NCBI GenBank assembly: GCA_023433755.1
Contig: JAEYUA010000048.1
Coordinates: 1-26,231 of the forward strand
DNA from: Bacteroidota bacterium
GTDB lineage: Bacteria; Bacteroidota; Bacteroidia; Chitinophagales; Chitinophagaceae
Direction: 5' to 3'
Length of the DNA: 26,231 nucleotides
Part shown: piece after piece, positions 15,356-23,046 of the stretch
Layout: the number at the start of each line of letters is the position of its first letter
Numbering within the stretch: the first letter of the stretch is position 1
The notes under the pieces: model-generated
The model's database searches: none
The model's input: the letters and a program-made list of their open reading frames with translations, nothing else
Told to the model about the DNA's origin: nothing
Position numbers and translations under genes: made by a program

Positions 15356-18300
15356 TTAAAAACTAACATTCACACCAAAATTATAAGTAGCGGAAAGCGG
15401 GTAGATGCCATTATCAATACCAGCGTTGATCGGGCTGCCACCTGAGATTTCAGGAGTGAAGCCGGTATAACTGAAGAAATTGAAGGCATTCTGCGCGTTC
15501 AGGTAGAAACGTACCCTGCTCAGGCTCCATCTTTGAGTAAGATTGGTTGGCAAAGTATAACCCAACTGCAGGTTCCTGATCCTGAAATAGCTTCCATCTT
15601 CCACATACCATGAATTGGGAATGTAGTTAGTTCCGCCACCAATGTTGGCGGAAGGATATTCATTGGAAGAATTGGCTCCATTCCAGCGGTTGTCATAAAA
15701 ATCTTTACTGAAATTTTCAGAACCAAAACGAAGTCCTTTGTTGGCATTATAAACTTCCACGCCGGATACTCCCTGCAGGTCGACGGTAAGGTCGAACTGG
15801 CGGTAAGTGAAATTGGTATTCAGACCGTAATTGTACTTAGGAATAGGATTACCCAATACCACCCTGTCCTTCGCATCAATGATGCCATCCTTGTTGGTAT
15901 CAACATACCTGAAATCCCCAGGCTTTGCATTTGGCTGCGCAGATCCTGCAACTTCTGCAGGTGTCTGGAACACTCCGGCAACCTGCAAACCAAAGAACTG
16001 CCCGATAGGCTGGCCTGCAATAGTTCTTGTACTCAATTGTCCCCCTGTTGCAGCAGCTCCGCCACCGAAGATGGGATTGTTACCGGTAACAACACTCAAC
16101 ACTTTGTTGTTGTTGGCGCTGAAATTACCATTGATGGAATAATTCACACGGCTGTTGATGTTGTCAGACCAGCCAAGAGAAAATTCCCAGCCGGAATTCT
16201 CGAAATCAGCCTGGTTGCCACGGATCGAACTTCCGGCCAGACCAAGAGAACCAATTACAGGAATGTCGAAGATCGCCTGTTCTGTTTTCCTGTTATACCA
16301 GTCAATTTCGAAATGAAGTCTCCTGCGCATCAGGTCACCTTCAATACCAATGTTGGTACCAACACCTCTTTCCCAATAGATCACCGGGGGAACAATGCTG
16401 GTGATGCTGGCTCCTGGAGCAGGTTGTCCGCCGAAAATGGCAGTGAAACCGGCTTTGCGGTCAACCAGTTGTACAGCAAGGTTGGCAGGAACAGCGGCAT
16501 TACCTACTTTACCCCAGCTACCTCTCAGTTTCAAATAATCAAACACACCCTGGTCGGCCATGAAGTTCTCATCTGAGATCACCCAGCCGGCGCCAATGGA
16601 AGGGAAATAACCCCAGCGCTCATCACCAATGAACTTGGAAGAACCATCAGCTCTCAGGGATGCTGTAAGCAGGTAGCGGTTCATAAATGAATAGTTCAAT
16701 CTTCCGAAATAAGAAGCATAAGTGGCCAGGTCACCACCGTCAGAAACTGTTCTTGGATTGGCAGTGGTATTAGGTCCGAGGCTCAGGTAAAGATCACCAT
16801 CACTTGTTCTTGGAACATTATCTGCTGTGGCGCTGATGTTGTAAGATTTATAACGCTGTGCAGACTGGCCCAATAAGAATTTGAAGGTGTGATCTCCCAC
16901 ATTCTGGTCAAAGGTCAGCGTGTTCTCAAGGATCCAGTTACGTACCTGCGCTCTTGATACGGAAAGCTTGCTGATATTATTGAACTGGATGGTATTTCCC
17001 TGCGCTGAAGTGTAAACAGGATTGTAGTTCAGCACTTCACCTTCTCCAAATTCACCACCGAAGCTGCTGCGGAAATTCAGGTTTTTGTGGAAACGGATTT
17101 CTCCAAAAACATTTCCTGTTGCCCTGTAGTTCTTCGAGGTCTGGTCAAAGAAATCCAATTGGATCTGGGGGTTATTAGTAGAGTTTCCGATTGGATAATC
17201 AGCGGGGTCACCATATGTGCCATCAGCATAACGTACAGGCACAACCGGAGCGGCTGTCCATGCTTTATAGAAAAGTCCGCCAGGAATATCATTTGATTTG
17301 CTGCCTTCCAACACAGTGGTATAACCCAGTTTCAGGAAGCGGGCTACGTTGAATTCATTCTGCAGCCTGGCCGTGATCCTGTCGTACACATGACCTTTCA
17401 CAATACCTTCCTGCTTCAGATAACCCAGTGAGAAATTAAAAGTGGAACGCTCGGAACCACCACCTATGGAAATATGATGGTTGGTGATGAGTGCGTTTCT
17501 CAGGATCACATCAAACCAGTTAGTGCCTTCACCAAAAGAGGCAGGATCGCCGAAAGGTGCAGGGTTGTTGTTGGCAACATTCATTTCATTGATCAATGTT
17601 GCATATTCAGTGGCATTGGCCATTTCAACCTGGTTGGTCACACGCTGTACACCTACGTATCCACTGTAATTCACAGTTGTCTTTCCCCTTCCTTTTTTTG
17701 TGGTGATGAGTACAACACCATTGGCGGCACGCACCCCATAGATCGCTTCACTTGATGCATCTTTCAATACACTGATGGATTCAATGTCGGCCGGGTTAAG
17801 GAAGCTGATATCATCAAACCAAACCCCGTCCACCACGTATAAAGGATTGGGATTTCCGTAAACGCTACCCACGCCGCGGATGCGGATCTGTGGTGAAGCA
17901 CCCGGAGCACCTGAGTTGGTGATCTGCACCCCGGCAATTTTTCCTTGTAGGGCACTGATTGGATTGATGGAAGCCTGCTTGGCAATCTCATCACCTTTGA
18001 TCTGACCGATGGAACCCGTTACATCAACTTTACGCTGGGTTCCATAACCTACCACAACAATATTATCCATTTGCGAAGCAGAGCTTTGCAGGGTGATGGT
18101 GAGGTTGGTCTGGCTGCCTACCGTGATCTCCTGCGTGGCGTAACCAATGGAACTGATGATAAGAACAGTGTTCTCATCAGGTACGGTCAGTGAGAAATTT
18201 CCGTCAGCATCGGTAGTTGTACCTGTATTGGTACCGCGTATTGAAACGGAAACACCCTGCAGAGGTTCACCTGCGGGACCCGTGATGCGGCCTGTTACCC

Positions 18301-18691
18301 TGATGTCTCGGAAGGCTTCCATATTGCGGCCTGCGGCTTTTAAAACGATCAGGTTATTGTTTAGGATCTTGTAGCTGATGCCATTGGAGGCAAGCAGCTT
18401 TTCCAGGACTGTATTGATGTCGGCATCCCGTACGATAAGATCAATCTTAGGTTTGTTGGCAATCACCGATTCGTTATACAGGAAATGATAATTAGTTTTT
18501 CTCTCGATAATGTTCAGCGCTTTTTTCAGCTCGGTCGACTGGATGTTCACAGTGATTCTGTCCTGTGAATAAGTCCGGGCTGCTACCTGCAGGCAGGCAA
18601 GAATGATGAACAGGAAGGTGAGCTTCATCATCCTGATCTCCTTCAGGTAAAAGAGCTGTTTGATACTGGCAGTTTCATTTTCTCTTTTCAT
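15356..18691 (-). CDS. susC: SusC-like TonB-dependent outer-membrane transporter with STN domain
   Basis: The protein is 1111 aa. A signal peptide begins at MMKLTFLF (residue 21); the 20 residues before it (start 18691) form a long n-region common in this family, and ATG 18631 is an alternative start. Domains in order: STN signalling domain (about 45-118), carboxypeptidase-regulatory-like beta domain (131-203), TonB-box-like DNIVVVGYGTQ (209-219), plug (about 222-336, with LYVVDGV and VLKDASSEAIYGVRAANGVVLITTKKG) and a 22-strand barrel to the C-terminal aromatic FGVNVSF. It imports glycan oligosaccharides with SusD. The STN domain couples ligand capture to the FecR anti-sigma factor encoded 92 bp upstream, so expression is likely switched on by the imported glucan. 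Confidence 0.95.
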   Translation of the reverse strand: MKRENETASIKQLFYLKEIRMMKLTFLFIILACLQVAARTYSQDRITVNIQSTELKKALNIIERKTNYHFLYNESVIANKPKIDLIVRDADINTVLEKLLASNGISYKILNNNLIVLKAAGRNMEAFRDIRVTGRITGPAGEPLQGVSVSIRGTNTGTTTDADGNFSLTVPDENTVLIISSIGYATQEITVGSQTNLTITLQSSASQMDNIVVVGYGTQRKVDVTGSIGQIKGDEIAKQASINPISALQGKIAGVQITNSGAPGASPQIRIRGVGSVYGNPNPLYVVDGVWFDDISFLNPADIESISVLKDASSEAIYGVRAANGVVLITTKKGRGKTTVNYSGYVGVQRVTNQVEMANATEYATLINEMNVANNNPAPFGDPASFGEGTNWFDVILRNALITNHHISIGGGSERSTFNFSLGYLKQEGIVKGHVYDRITARLQNEFNVARFLKLGYTTVLEGSKSNDIPGGLFYKAWTAAPVVPVRYADGTYGDPADYPIGNSTNNPQIQLDFFDQTSKNYRATGNVFGEIRFHKNLNFRSSFGGEFGEGEVLNYNPVYTSAQGNTIQFNNISKLSVSRAQVRNWILENTLTFDQNVGDHTFKFLLGQSAQRYKSYNISATADNVPRTSDGDLYLSLGPNTTANPRTVSDGGDLATYASYFGRLNYSFMNRYLLTASLRADGSSKFIGDERWGYFPSIGAGWVISDENFMADQGVFDYLKLRGSWGKVGNAAVPANLAVQLVDRKAGFTAIFGGQPAPGASITSIVPPVIYWERGVGTNIGIEGDLMRRRLHFEIDWYNRKTEQAIFDIPVIGSLGLAGSSIRGNQADFENSGWEFSLGWSDNINSRVNYSINGNFSANNNKVLSVVTGNNPIFGGGAAATGGQLSTRTIAGQPIGQFFGLQVAGVFQTPAEVAGSAQPNAKPGDFRYVDTNKDGIIDAKDRVVLGNPIPKYNYGLNTNFTYRQFDLTVDLQGVSGVEVYNANKGLRFGSENFSKDFYDNRWNGANSSNEYPSANIGGGTNYIPNSWYVEDGSYFRIRNLQLGYTLPTNLTQRWSLSRVRFYLNAQNAFNFFSYTGFTPEISGGSPINAGIDNGIYPLSATYNFGVNVSF

Positions 18692-18783
18692 ACTATTTGT
18701 TATGTGGTTAATAATGGTAAACGATCTTCTGTTTTTCTCTTAGCATGTTTTAAGTGGTGTTGGTGAACATAGAATGACTGGTT

Positions 18784-19878
18784 TTATTCAGTTATAATAA
18801 TGGTATTTGATTTATTGGTGAATTTGAAATGTGTGGTCATCTGCAGGATCTCCAGTGCTTCCTGTATGGTTTCCCGGGTAAATGTGCCGCTCAGTCTTTC
18901 GCCTGCTATTTTATCGCTTGTGAAACTGATGTCCACCCCGTACCACCTTTCCATTTTCACAGCCAGCTCTTCAAACGAATCGTCCTGGAATACCAGTTTG
19001 TTTTCCACCCAGGAAGTTTCGATGATGGTATTGTCTTCCAGGTGCGTAAGACTGCTCAACACTACTATGGGTGTTTTTTTATCAGAAACGCTGCTCACGG
19101 ATGTTGGAGCCTGGTTGGCAACGATGAGCTTCTCGTTTGGTTTCAGTATAAATTTTTCACCAGGCCGCCGGTCCATGGTGATCTCTACTTCACCCCTGAC
19201 GAGGCTGGTCTCGGTTGTCTTATCATTGGGGTAGGATTTTACATTAAACGCAGTTCCCAACACTTTGATCTGAACTCCATTGGCCTGGATCTCAAAAGGC
19301 AGACGCCCTTTTTTTACGTCGAAAAAAGCTTCACCGCTCAGGGTGGTGCTCCTGTTGCTGATACCAAACTGCTCATTATAGGTGAGCCTGCTGCCGGCAT
19401 TCAGCCAGACTACAGTACTATCGGGTAATACCATCTGGATGCGGTCGCCCATGCGGGTTGAGACCTCTCCTTTAAATTTTTCCTGGTTGAGCACGAGGGC
19501 CTGCGGATTGTTTTCTTTTCCCTGGTATAGAAAATAGGAAGTAATCAATAAGAGAAATGCTGCGACAACTGCGATCACGAGCCTGCTTCGCGATCTTCTT
19601 TTTACGGCCGGAAGGGAATACATGCTCAGGGGGGATTCCAGTTCAGGGAGATAGATGCCCTGTTTGCCCATAGTATTGAGGTGAAGCTGGAAGGCCAGTT
19701 CCGCATCTTCATTGGAAACAAGCCGGGCATCATGTTGCCAAAGCTGGCCGACCTGTTCCGCCGAATAGGCCAACTCTGGATTTTCTTTAAGGAGCTGCTC
19801 CAGTTCCAAAATTTCTTCGGGCAGGGCTTCTCCGGCCAGTTTTTTAGAAAGCAGGTTCCAAAATCTGTTTTGTAGCAT
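18784..19878 (-). CDS. FecR-family anti-sigma factor
   Basis: The protein is 364 aa from ATG 19878 (MLQNRFWNLLSKKLAGEA). The frame can start at 19899, but MLQNRFW is the usual N-terminus of this family. The cytosolic part (1-99) contains the anti-sigma segment, followed by one membrane helix (about 100-117, VIAVVAAFLLLITSYFL). The periplasmic FecR domain is at about 138-233 (TRMGDRIQMVLPDSTVVWLNAGSRL), and the last 70 residues are a DUF4974/STN-like domain (FEELAVKMERWYGVDISF…IQEALEILQMTTHFKF). It passes the signal from the SusC STN domain to the sigma factor encoded divergently at 20181. It lies between the sigma gene and susC, the standard order of this regulatory module. Confidence 0.93.
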   Translation of the reverse strand: MLQNRFWNLLSKKLAGEALPEEILELEQLLKENPELAYSAEQVGQLWQHDARLVSNEDAELAFQLHLNTMGKQGIYLPELESPLSMYSLPAVKRRSRSRLVIAVVAAFLLLITSYFLYQGKENNPQALVLNQEKFKGEVSTRMGDRIQMVLPDSTVVWLNAGSRLTYNEQFGISNRSTTLSGEAFFDVKKGRLPFEIQANGVQIKVLGTAFNVKSYPNDKTTETSLVRGEVEITMDRRPGEKFILKPNEKLIVANQAPTSVSSVSDKKTPIVVLSSLTHLEDNTIIETSWVENKLVFQDDSFEELAVKMERWYGVDISFTSDKIAGERLSGTFTRETIQEALEILQMTTHFKFTNKSNTIIITE

Positions 19879-19963
19879 AGCAGTATGGTGGAAGGACAAA
19901 GGAAGGGAGGAGATACCCCTAAAACAAGGAGAAATTTTTTTTGCGGATGGAATCCTCCGGGTT

Positions 19964-19985
19964 GAAGCCTGCGGCTTCGATTTTT
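19964..19985 (+). other. Small GC hairpin followed by T5
   Basis: GAAGCC-TGC-GGCTTC (six-bp stem, three-base loop) followed after two bases by TTTTT, in the fecR/sigma spacer. It has terminator form on the plus strand but has no gene ending there. It directly abuts the left arm of the 148-bp inverted-repeat element and may be part of its insertion context. Confidence 0.4.
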
Positions 19986-20129
19986 ACCGCCAAGAAAGTA
20001 GGGGCAGAAGGAAGTTTTAGAGGTGTGGTTTTCTTATGCTACTATGATATTCAAATTTTCTCCAAGATTTCTTGCGTTTCACTAGCAGTAGCTTTAGCGA
20101 AGGCTGGCCCTTCTTTCTTGGCGGTAAAA
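19982..20129. mobile_element. MITE-like 148-bp element with 26-bp terminal inverted repeats
   Basis: The arm at 19982-20007 begins TTTTACCGCCAAGAAAG and is matched in reverse complement by 20104-20129; the outer 17 bp are perfect, with two mismatches in 26. The interior carries no gene. The right half, read on the minus strand, is related to a sequence at 21214-21260: both have TTTTACCGC, then CCAGCCTTCGCTAAAGCT. This marks a dispersed repeat family. No clear target-site duplication is seen. The right arm ends three bases before the putative sigma -33 element. Confidence 0.6.
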
Positions 20130-20132
20130 TCC

Positions 20133-20164
20133 TTTGACAGGACAAGAGTTTTGGTTTAGATTTG
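20133..20164 (+). promoter_or_regulatory. Bacteroidota-type promoter of the ECF sigma gene
   Basis: TTTG at 20133-20136 and TAGATTTG at 20157-20164 match the -33 TTTG and -7 TAnnTTTG consensus of the Bacteroidota housekeeping sigma factor, with a 20-bp spacer. Transcription would start near 20170, leaving a leader of about ten bases before ATG 20181. Confidence 0.6.
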
Positions 20165-20180
20165 AGTTACGATTGCTGAA

Positions 20181-20753
20181 ATGATCCATTCCTCCCTTGT
20201 TAATAAGCTGATCAACCGCATAGCGCTGTATGACGATGCACCGGCGTACAAGGAACTCTTTTTGCTTTATCATTCCAGGCTTGTTGCCTTTTCCCAAAGT
20301 ATCACGCATAACAGGGAAACTGCCGAAGAAGTGGTATCTGATGTTTTCCTGAAAATCTGGAGCAACCGTAATGCCTTATCCAGGATTGAAAATTTTCATT
20401 TATACATTTATATCATCACGAAAAATCTTTCCATCAACCGTTTGCTGAAGCAGAAAAAGGAAAAAACCTTTTCAATTGATGATGCCGTGGTGGAGTTCCG
20501 GAGCATTTATCTCGACCCGGAGCAAATGATGATGACTGCTGAAATGTTTAAAAAGATTCGGCAGGCTATTGGCCAACTCCCCCCAAGATGCCAGTTGATC
20601 TTTAAGCTGGTGAAAGAAGATGGGTTAAAATACCGTGAAGTGGCGGAGCTGCTCAATCTTTCTGTCAAGACCATCGAAAACCAGATGACCATCGCATTGA
20701 AAAAGATCGGCCAGTCGATTCATTTCAGGCTGGGGAAGACGGCGATGAATTGA
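20181..20753 (+). CDS. ECF-type RNA polymerase sigma factor (FecI-like) controlling the PUL
   Basis: The protein is 190 aa. Region 2 spans about 25-95, with FLLYHSRLVAFSQSITHNRETAEEVVSDVFLKIW as the core-binding and -10 recognising helices. Region 4 spans about 125-180, with LPPRCQLIFKLVKEDGLKYREVAELLNLSVKTIENQM as the -35 helix-turn-helix. There is no C-terminal extra domain. This is the FecI-like class that Bacteroidota pair with FecR and an STN-bearing SusC. It diverges from fecR across a 302-bp spacer holding an inverted-repeat element and a good housekeeping promoter, so the sigma gene itself seems to be made constitutively and its activity held by FecR. Its target promoter is probably in the spacer upstream of susC (18692-18783). 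Confidence 0.93.
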   Translation: MIHSSLVNKLINRIALYDDAPAYKELFLLYHSRLVAFSQSITHNRETAEEVVSDVFLKIWSNRNALSRIENFHLYIYIITKNLSINRLLKQKKEKTFSIDDAVVEFRSIYLDPEQMMMTAEMFKKIRQAIGQLPPRCQLIFKLVKEDGLKYREVAELLNLSVKTIENQMTIALKKIGQSIHFRLGKTAMN

Positions 20754-20784
20754 GCTATTAGCCAATGGCCATTGGCTAATGGCT
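20753..20784. terminator. Long perfect palindrome between convergent genes
   Basis: The 24-bp stretch 20757-20780 is an exact palindrome centred on GGCC (ATTAGCCAATGG and its complement). It extends to 16-bp arms at 20753-20784 with one G-T pair. It starts at the sigma stop codon and sits just before the convergent lipoprotein stop, so it may end transcription from both sides. T runs are weak, so termination is plausible but not certain. Confidence 0.5.
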
Positions 20785-20786
20785 TT

Positions 20787-21152
20787 CTACAATCCATGCT
20801 TTTCCTCATTCTCTCCGCAGGCATCATACATTTTGGTATTATAAATAGATCTTGTACAGGTAGTGGAGCAGTTCTTATACCAGACATTCCAAAATTTACC
20901 CGCGGTAAATTCTTTTACAACTGATGCTCCGGGAGCCAACTCAATACTGTGAATAGGATTCACTGGTTCGTACTGTGAATTCAAAGAATAGGCGGTTACC
21001 ACTTTCAGGGGAACAGTGCCGGTATTGGTATAAGTGACTTTGGTTGTATTCGCATCTTCACAGGTTTCTGCTTCCTCTTCCATATTTTTCAGGCAGGAGG
21101 TGGTAAGGGTGGTAAGTGCGATAGAAAGAAAAGCCAGTTTAATGAATTTCAT
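20787..21152 (-). CDS. Small cysteine-containing lipoprotein, function unknown
   Basis: The protein is 121 aa. The signal ends at lipobox TTSC, so Cys20 is lipidated, followed by LKNMEEEAE, an acidic stretch compatible with surface export in Bacteroidota. The mature part has four further cysteines (ETCED, KNCSTTC and DACGE), which could form two disulphides, and beta-rich segments (TKVTYTNTGTVPLKVVTAYSLNS). I do not recognise the family. It converges on the sigma gene across the palindrome at 20753-20784 and is not clearly part of either glycan cluster. A weak promoter-like pair may lie in 21153-21210, but no good match to TAnnTTTG was found. Confidence 0.7.
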   Translation of the reverse strand: MKFIKLAFLSIALTTLTTSCLKNMEEEAETCEDANTTKVTYTNTGTVPLKVVTAYSLNSQYEPVNPIHSIELAPGASVVKEFTAGKFWNVWYKNCSTTCTRSIYNTKMYDACGENEEKHGL

Positions 21153-21213
21153 TTTGAATGGTTTGAATAGTGATATTGGAACATCGCCATATCATCAAAA
21201 TGTCATCAGTTTT

Positions 21214-21260
21214 TTTACCGCAGAGAAAACCAGCCTTCGCTAAAGCTATGGCTGGCGAAG
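21214..21260. repeat. Half-copy of the dispersed TTTTACCGC / CCAGCCTTCGC repeat
   Basis: T7ACCGCAGAGAAAA followed by CCAGCCTTCGCTAAAGCT (21230-21247), identical over 18 bases to the reverse complement of 20090-20107. The tail TATGGCTGGCGAAG pairs back with CCAGCC and CTTCGC, so this copy forms its own hairpin. It stands upstream of the small lipoprotein gene. Confidence 0.6.
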
Positions 21261-21302
21261 AAAGGAGATAGTGCAGAGTTTGATGAATGTAGTGTCATCA
21301 TG

Positions 21303-21319
21303 TGCGAGTTTTTCTCGCA
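21303..21319. repeat. Short hairpin next to the heptamer array
   Basis: TGCGAG-TTTTT-CTCGCA, a six-bp stem with a five-base loop, immediately before the heptanucleotide array and 72 bases beyond the GH43 stop. On the minus strand it follows the second GH43 gene and might serve as its transcript end, although no T tract follows in that direction. Confidence 0.35.
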
Positions 21320-21402
21320 GCTCGCAGCTAACAGCTCGTAGCTAGCAGCTAGTAGCTAGTAGCTAGCAGCTAGAAGCCTGCAGCTAGTAGTTAGAAGCTT
21401 GC
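21319..21402. repeat. Twelve-unit heptanucleotide tandem array (AGCTAGT-like)
   Basis: Twelve successive 7-base units with consensus AGCTAGY: agctcgc, agctaac, agctcgt, agctagc, agctagt (twice), agctagc, agctaga, agcctgc, agctagt, agttaga, agcttgc. The last two units cover the stop codon and final residues (ASF) of the GH43 gene on the minus strand. Units are partly self-complementary (AGCT, TAGCTA). The form resembles the heptanucleotide STRR sequences known from cyanobacterial spacers. Confidence 0.8.
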
Positions 21403-23034
21403 CTGCTCCATCCAGTCATAATGCGCCTTGCTGTTTGATTCCTTTCCCAGGGAAGTTGCATACAATCCAAATACACAGCCTACAAATCCACCGGCGGTTT
21501 TCGTACTCAGGAAACGGGCATCAGCATCTTTAAGGTCCTTCCAGTTATTCTCTGTTGAATAACTGAACTTGTAAACATCACCTTCGGCCCTGATGCGAAG
21601 TTGCACTTTCATGTTCACGGAATAAATCTCATCTGAGTCCAGCAGTTCCATATCACCTGTGGCTGTTGATTTATAGAGTTGGATGACCGGTTTTCCATCA
21701 TTCAGTGATTTACAGAGATAATAAAAATGATTTTCACTCTGGAAGATCACCAGTCCCGCTTTTTCATTTTCGGCTTTCGGAATAAAATCCATCAGCGTGG
21801 TTACAATGGTATGATGGCTTTGCTGGCGCAGTCCGATGAAGGAAGGATTTTCTTTTCCGCTCACCGTTTCAGGACGGAGCTTCAAAGAGACCTGTCCCCG
21901 TTTTTCAATTTTACCATGCCAGTTCTCTTCAGGCGTTCTCAGGTAAATAAAACGGTGATCCAGTGGCTTGTTTGAAAAATCATACCGGAAGGTTGCCCTG
22001 CTGTCGAAAGGATTCACTGCCGGTTTTTTATCGGGCATAGGCAAAGGGTAATGGTATTGAACCAGTTCATCTCCCTTGGTAATGATGGGCCATTCATTTT
22101 CCCAGCGTACCGGTGCCAGGAAAGTTTCCCTGCCAATATTGAAGTGATTATCATCATAAGGCCTGCAGGCTAAGAACACAGCATACCATTTGCCATCCGG
22201 TGTTTCCACCAGGTCCGCATGCCCTGCTGTAGTAATAGGATCTTTTCTTTTTGGATCCAGGTGACGCTGGGTCAGTATGGGATTGCCTTCATAAGGGATA
22301 TAGGGTCCATACACATTCTTACTTCTGAATACTACTTCGGAATGATTGTCTCCTGTACCACCTTCCGCGCAAAGCAGGTAATACCAGTCGTTTATATTGT
22401 AGATATGCGGACCTTCAATCCAGACTGGTTTTTTGGAAATATCCGTTCCTCCATTGATCACCAGTCTTTCTTCACCGCTCACCTTGAGATTTTTATAATC
22501 GAAATCATACATGCGAATTGTGCGGTGCCCGTCCCATAAAGATTTATTACCCGGTGGTATGCTGTTGTAAATAATGTATGCCTTATCATCCTCATCAAAA
22601 AACAGTGAAGGATCAATACCATCCACTTCTTTCAACCATACCGGGTTGCTCCAGGGACCTGCAGGGTCCTTCGCCGTAATCACAAAGTTGCCGCCTTTAT
22701 CAATGAGCGTGCAAACGATATAGAATACTCCTTTATGGTAGGAAATGGCTGGCGCGAACAGCCCCCTCGAGACCCCTGCACCCATGGTGTTCAGTTGTTC
22801 CGGGCGGTCCATTGCATTACCGATTTGCTTCCAGCTCACCAGGTCTTTGCTGTGGAAAATGGGAAGTCCCGGGAAATAGGAAAAAGAGGAATTAACGATA
22901 TAATAATCATCACCTGCCCGGCAAATGCTGGGATCGGGATAAAACCCGGAAAGGATTGGGTTGGAATACGTTTCCTGCTGTGCGTGCATGTTCATGCTAA
23001 ACAGCAAACAAATAATCAACCAACATTTTTTCAT
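21391..23034 (-). CDS. GH43 beta-xylosidase / alpha-L-arabinofuranosidase
   Basis: The protein is 547 aa with a signal peptide ending near MHAQ (19). The propeller domain (about 23-330) has the canonical catalytic acids: Asp34 in GFYPDPS (base), Asp141 in GIDPSLFF (pKa modulator) and Glu207 in WIEGPHIY (acid). It opens with YSNPILSGFYPDPSICR, typical of the xylosidase/arabinofuranosidase subfamilies. A C-terminal jelly roll (about 345-545, FRYDFSNKPLDHRFIYLR…GGFVGCVFGLYATSLG) is the beta-xylosidase C-terminal domain. It follows the GH3 gene by 12 bp and forms a two-gene unit with it, suited to trimming xylo- or arabinoxylo-oligosaccharides in the periplasm. The 3' end runs into a heptanucleotide array. 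Confidence 0.9.
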   Translation of the reverse strand: MKKCWLIICLLFSMNMHAQQETYSNPILSGFYPDPSICRAGDDYYIVNSSFSYFPGLPIFHSKDLVSWKQIGNAMDRPEQLNTMGAGVSRGLFAPAISYHKGVFYIVCTLIDKGGNFVITAKDPAGPWSNPVWLKEVDGIDPSLFFDEDDKAYIIYNSIPPGNKSLWDGHRTIRMYDFDYKNLKVSGEERLVINGGTDISKKPVWIEGPHIYNINDWYYLLCAEGGTGDNHSEVVFRSKNVYGPYIPYEGNPILTQRHLDPKRKDPITTAGHADLVETPDGKWYAVFLACRPYDDNHFNIGRETFLAPVRWENEWPIITKGDELVQYHYPLPMPDKKPAVNPFDSRATFRYDFSNKPLDHRFIYLRTPEENWHGKIEKRGQVSLKLRPETVSGKENPSFIGLRQQSHHTIVTTLMDFIPKAENEKAGLVIFQSENHFYYLCKSLNDGKPVIQLYKSTATGDMELLDSDEIYSVNMKVQLRIRAEGDVYKFSYSTENNWKDLKDADARFLSTKTAGGFVGCVFGLYATSLGKESNSKAHYDWMEQASF

Positions 23035-23046
23035 AATCGGTCCGGT

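Noticed and set aside
16037..16576. 179-codon open frame on the plus strand
   Set aside because: Antisense within susC; a shadow of the barrel-coding sequence.
18829..19428. 199-codon open frame on the plus strand
   Set aside because: Antisense to fecR, with no motif.
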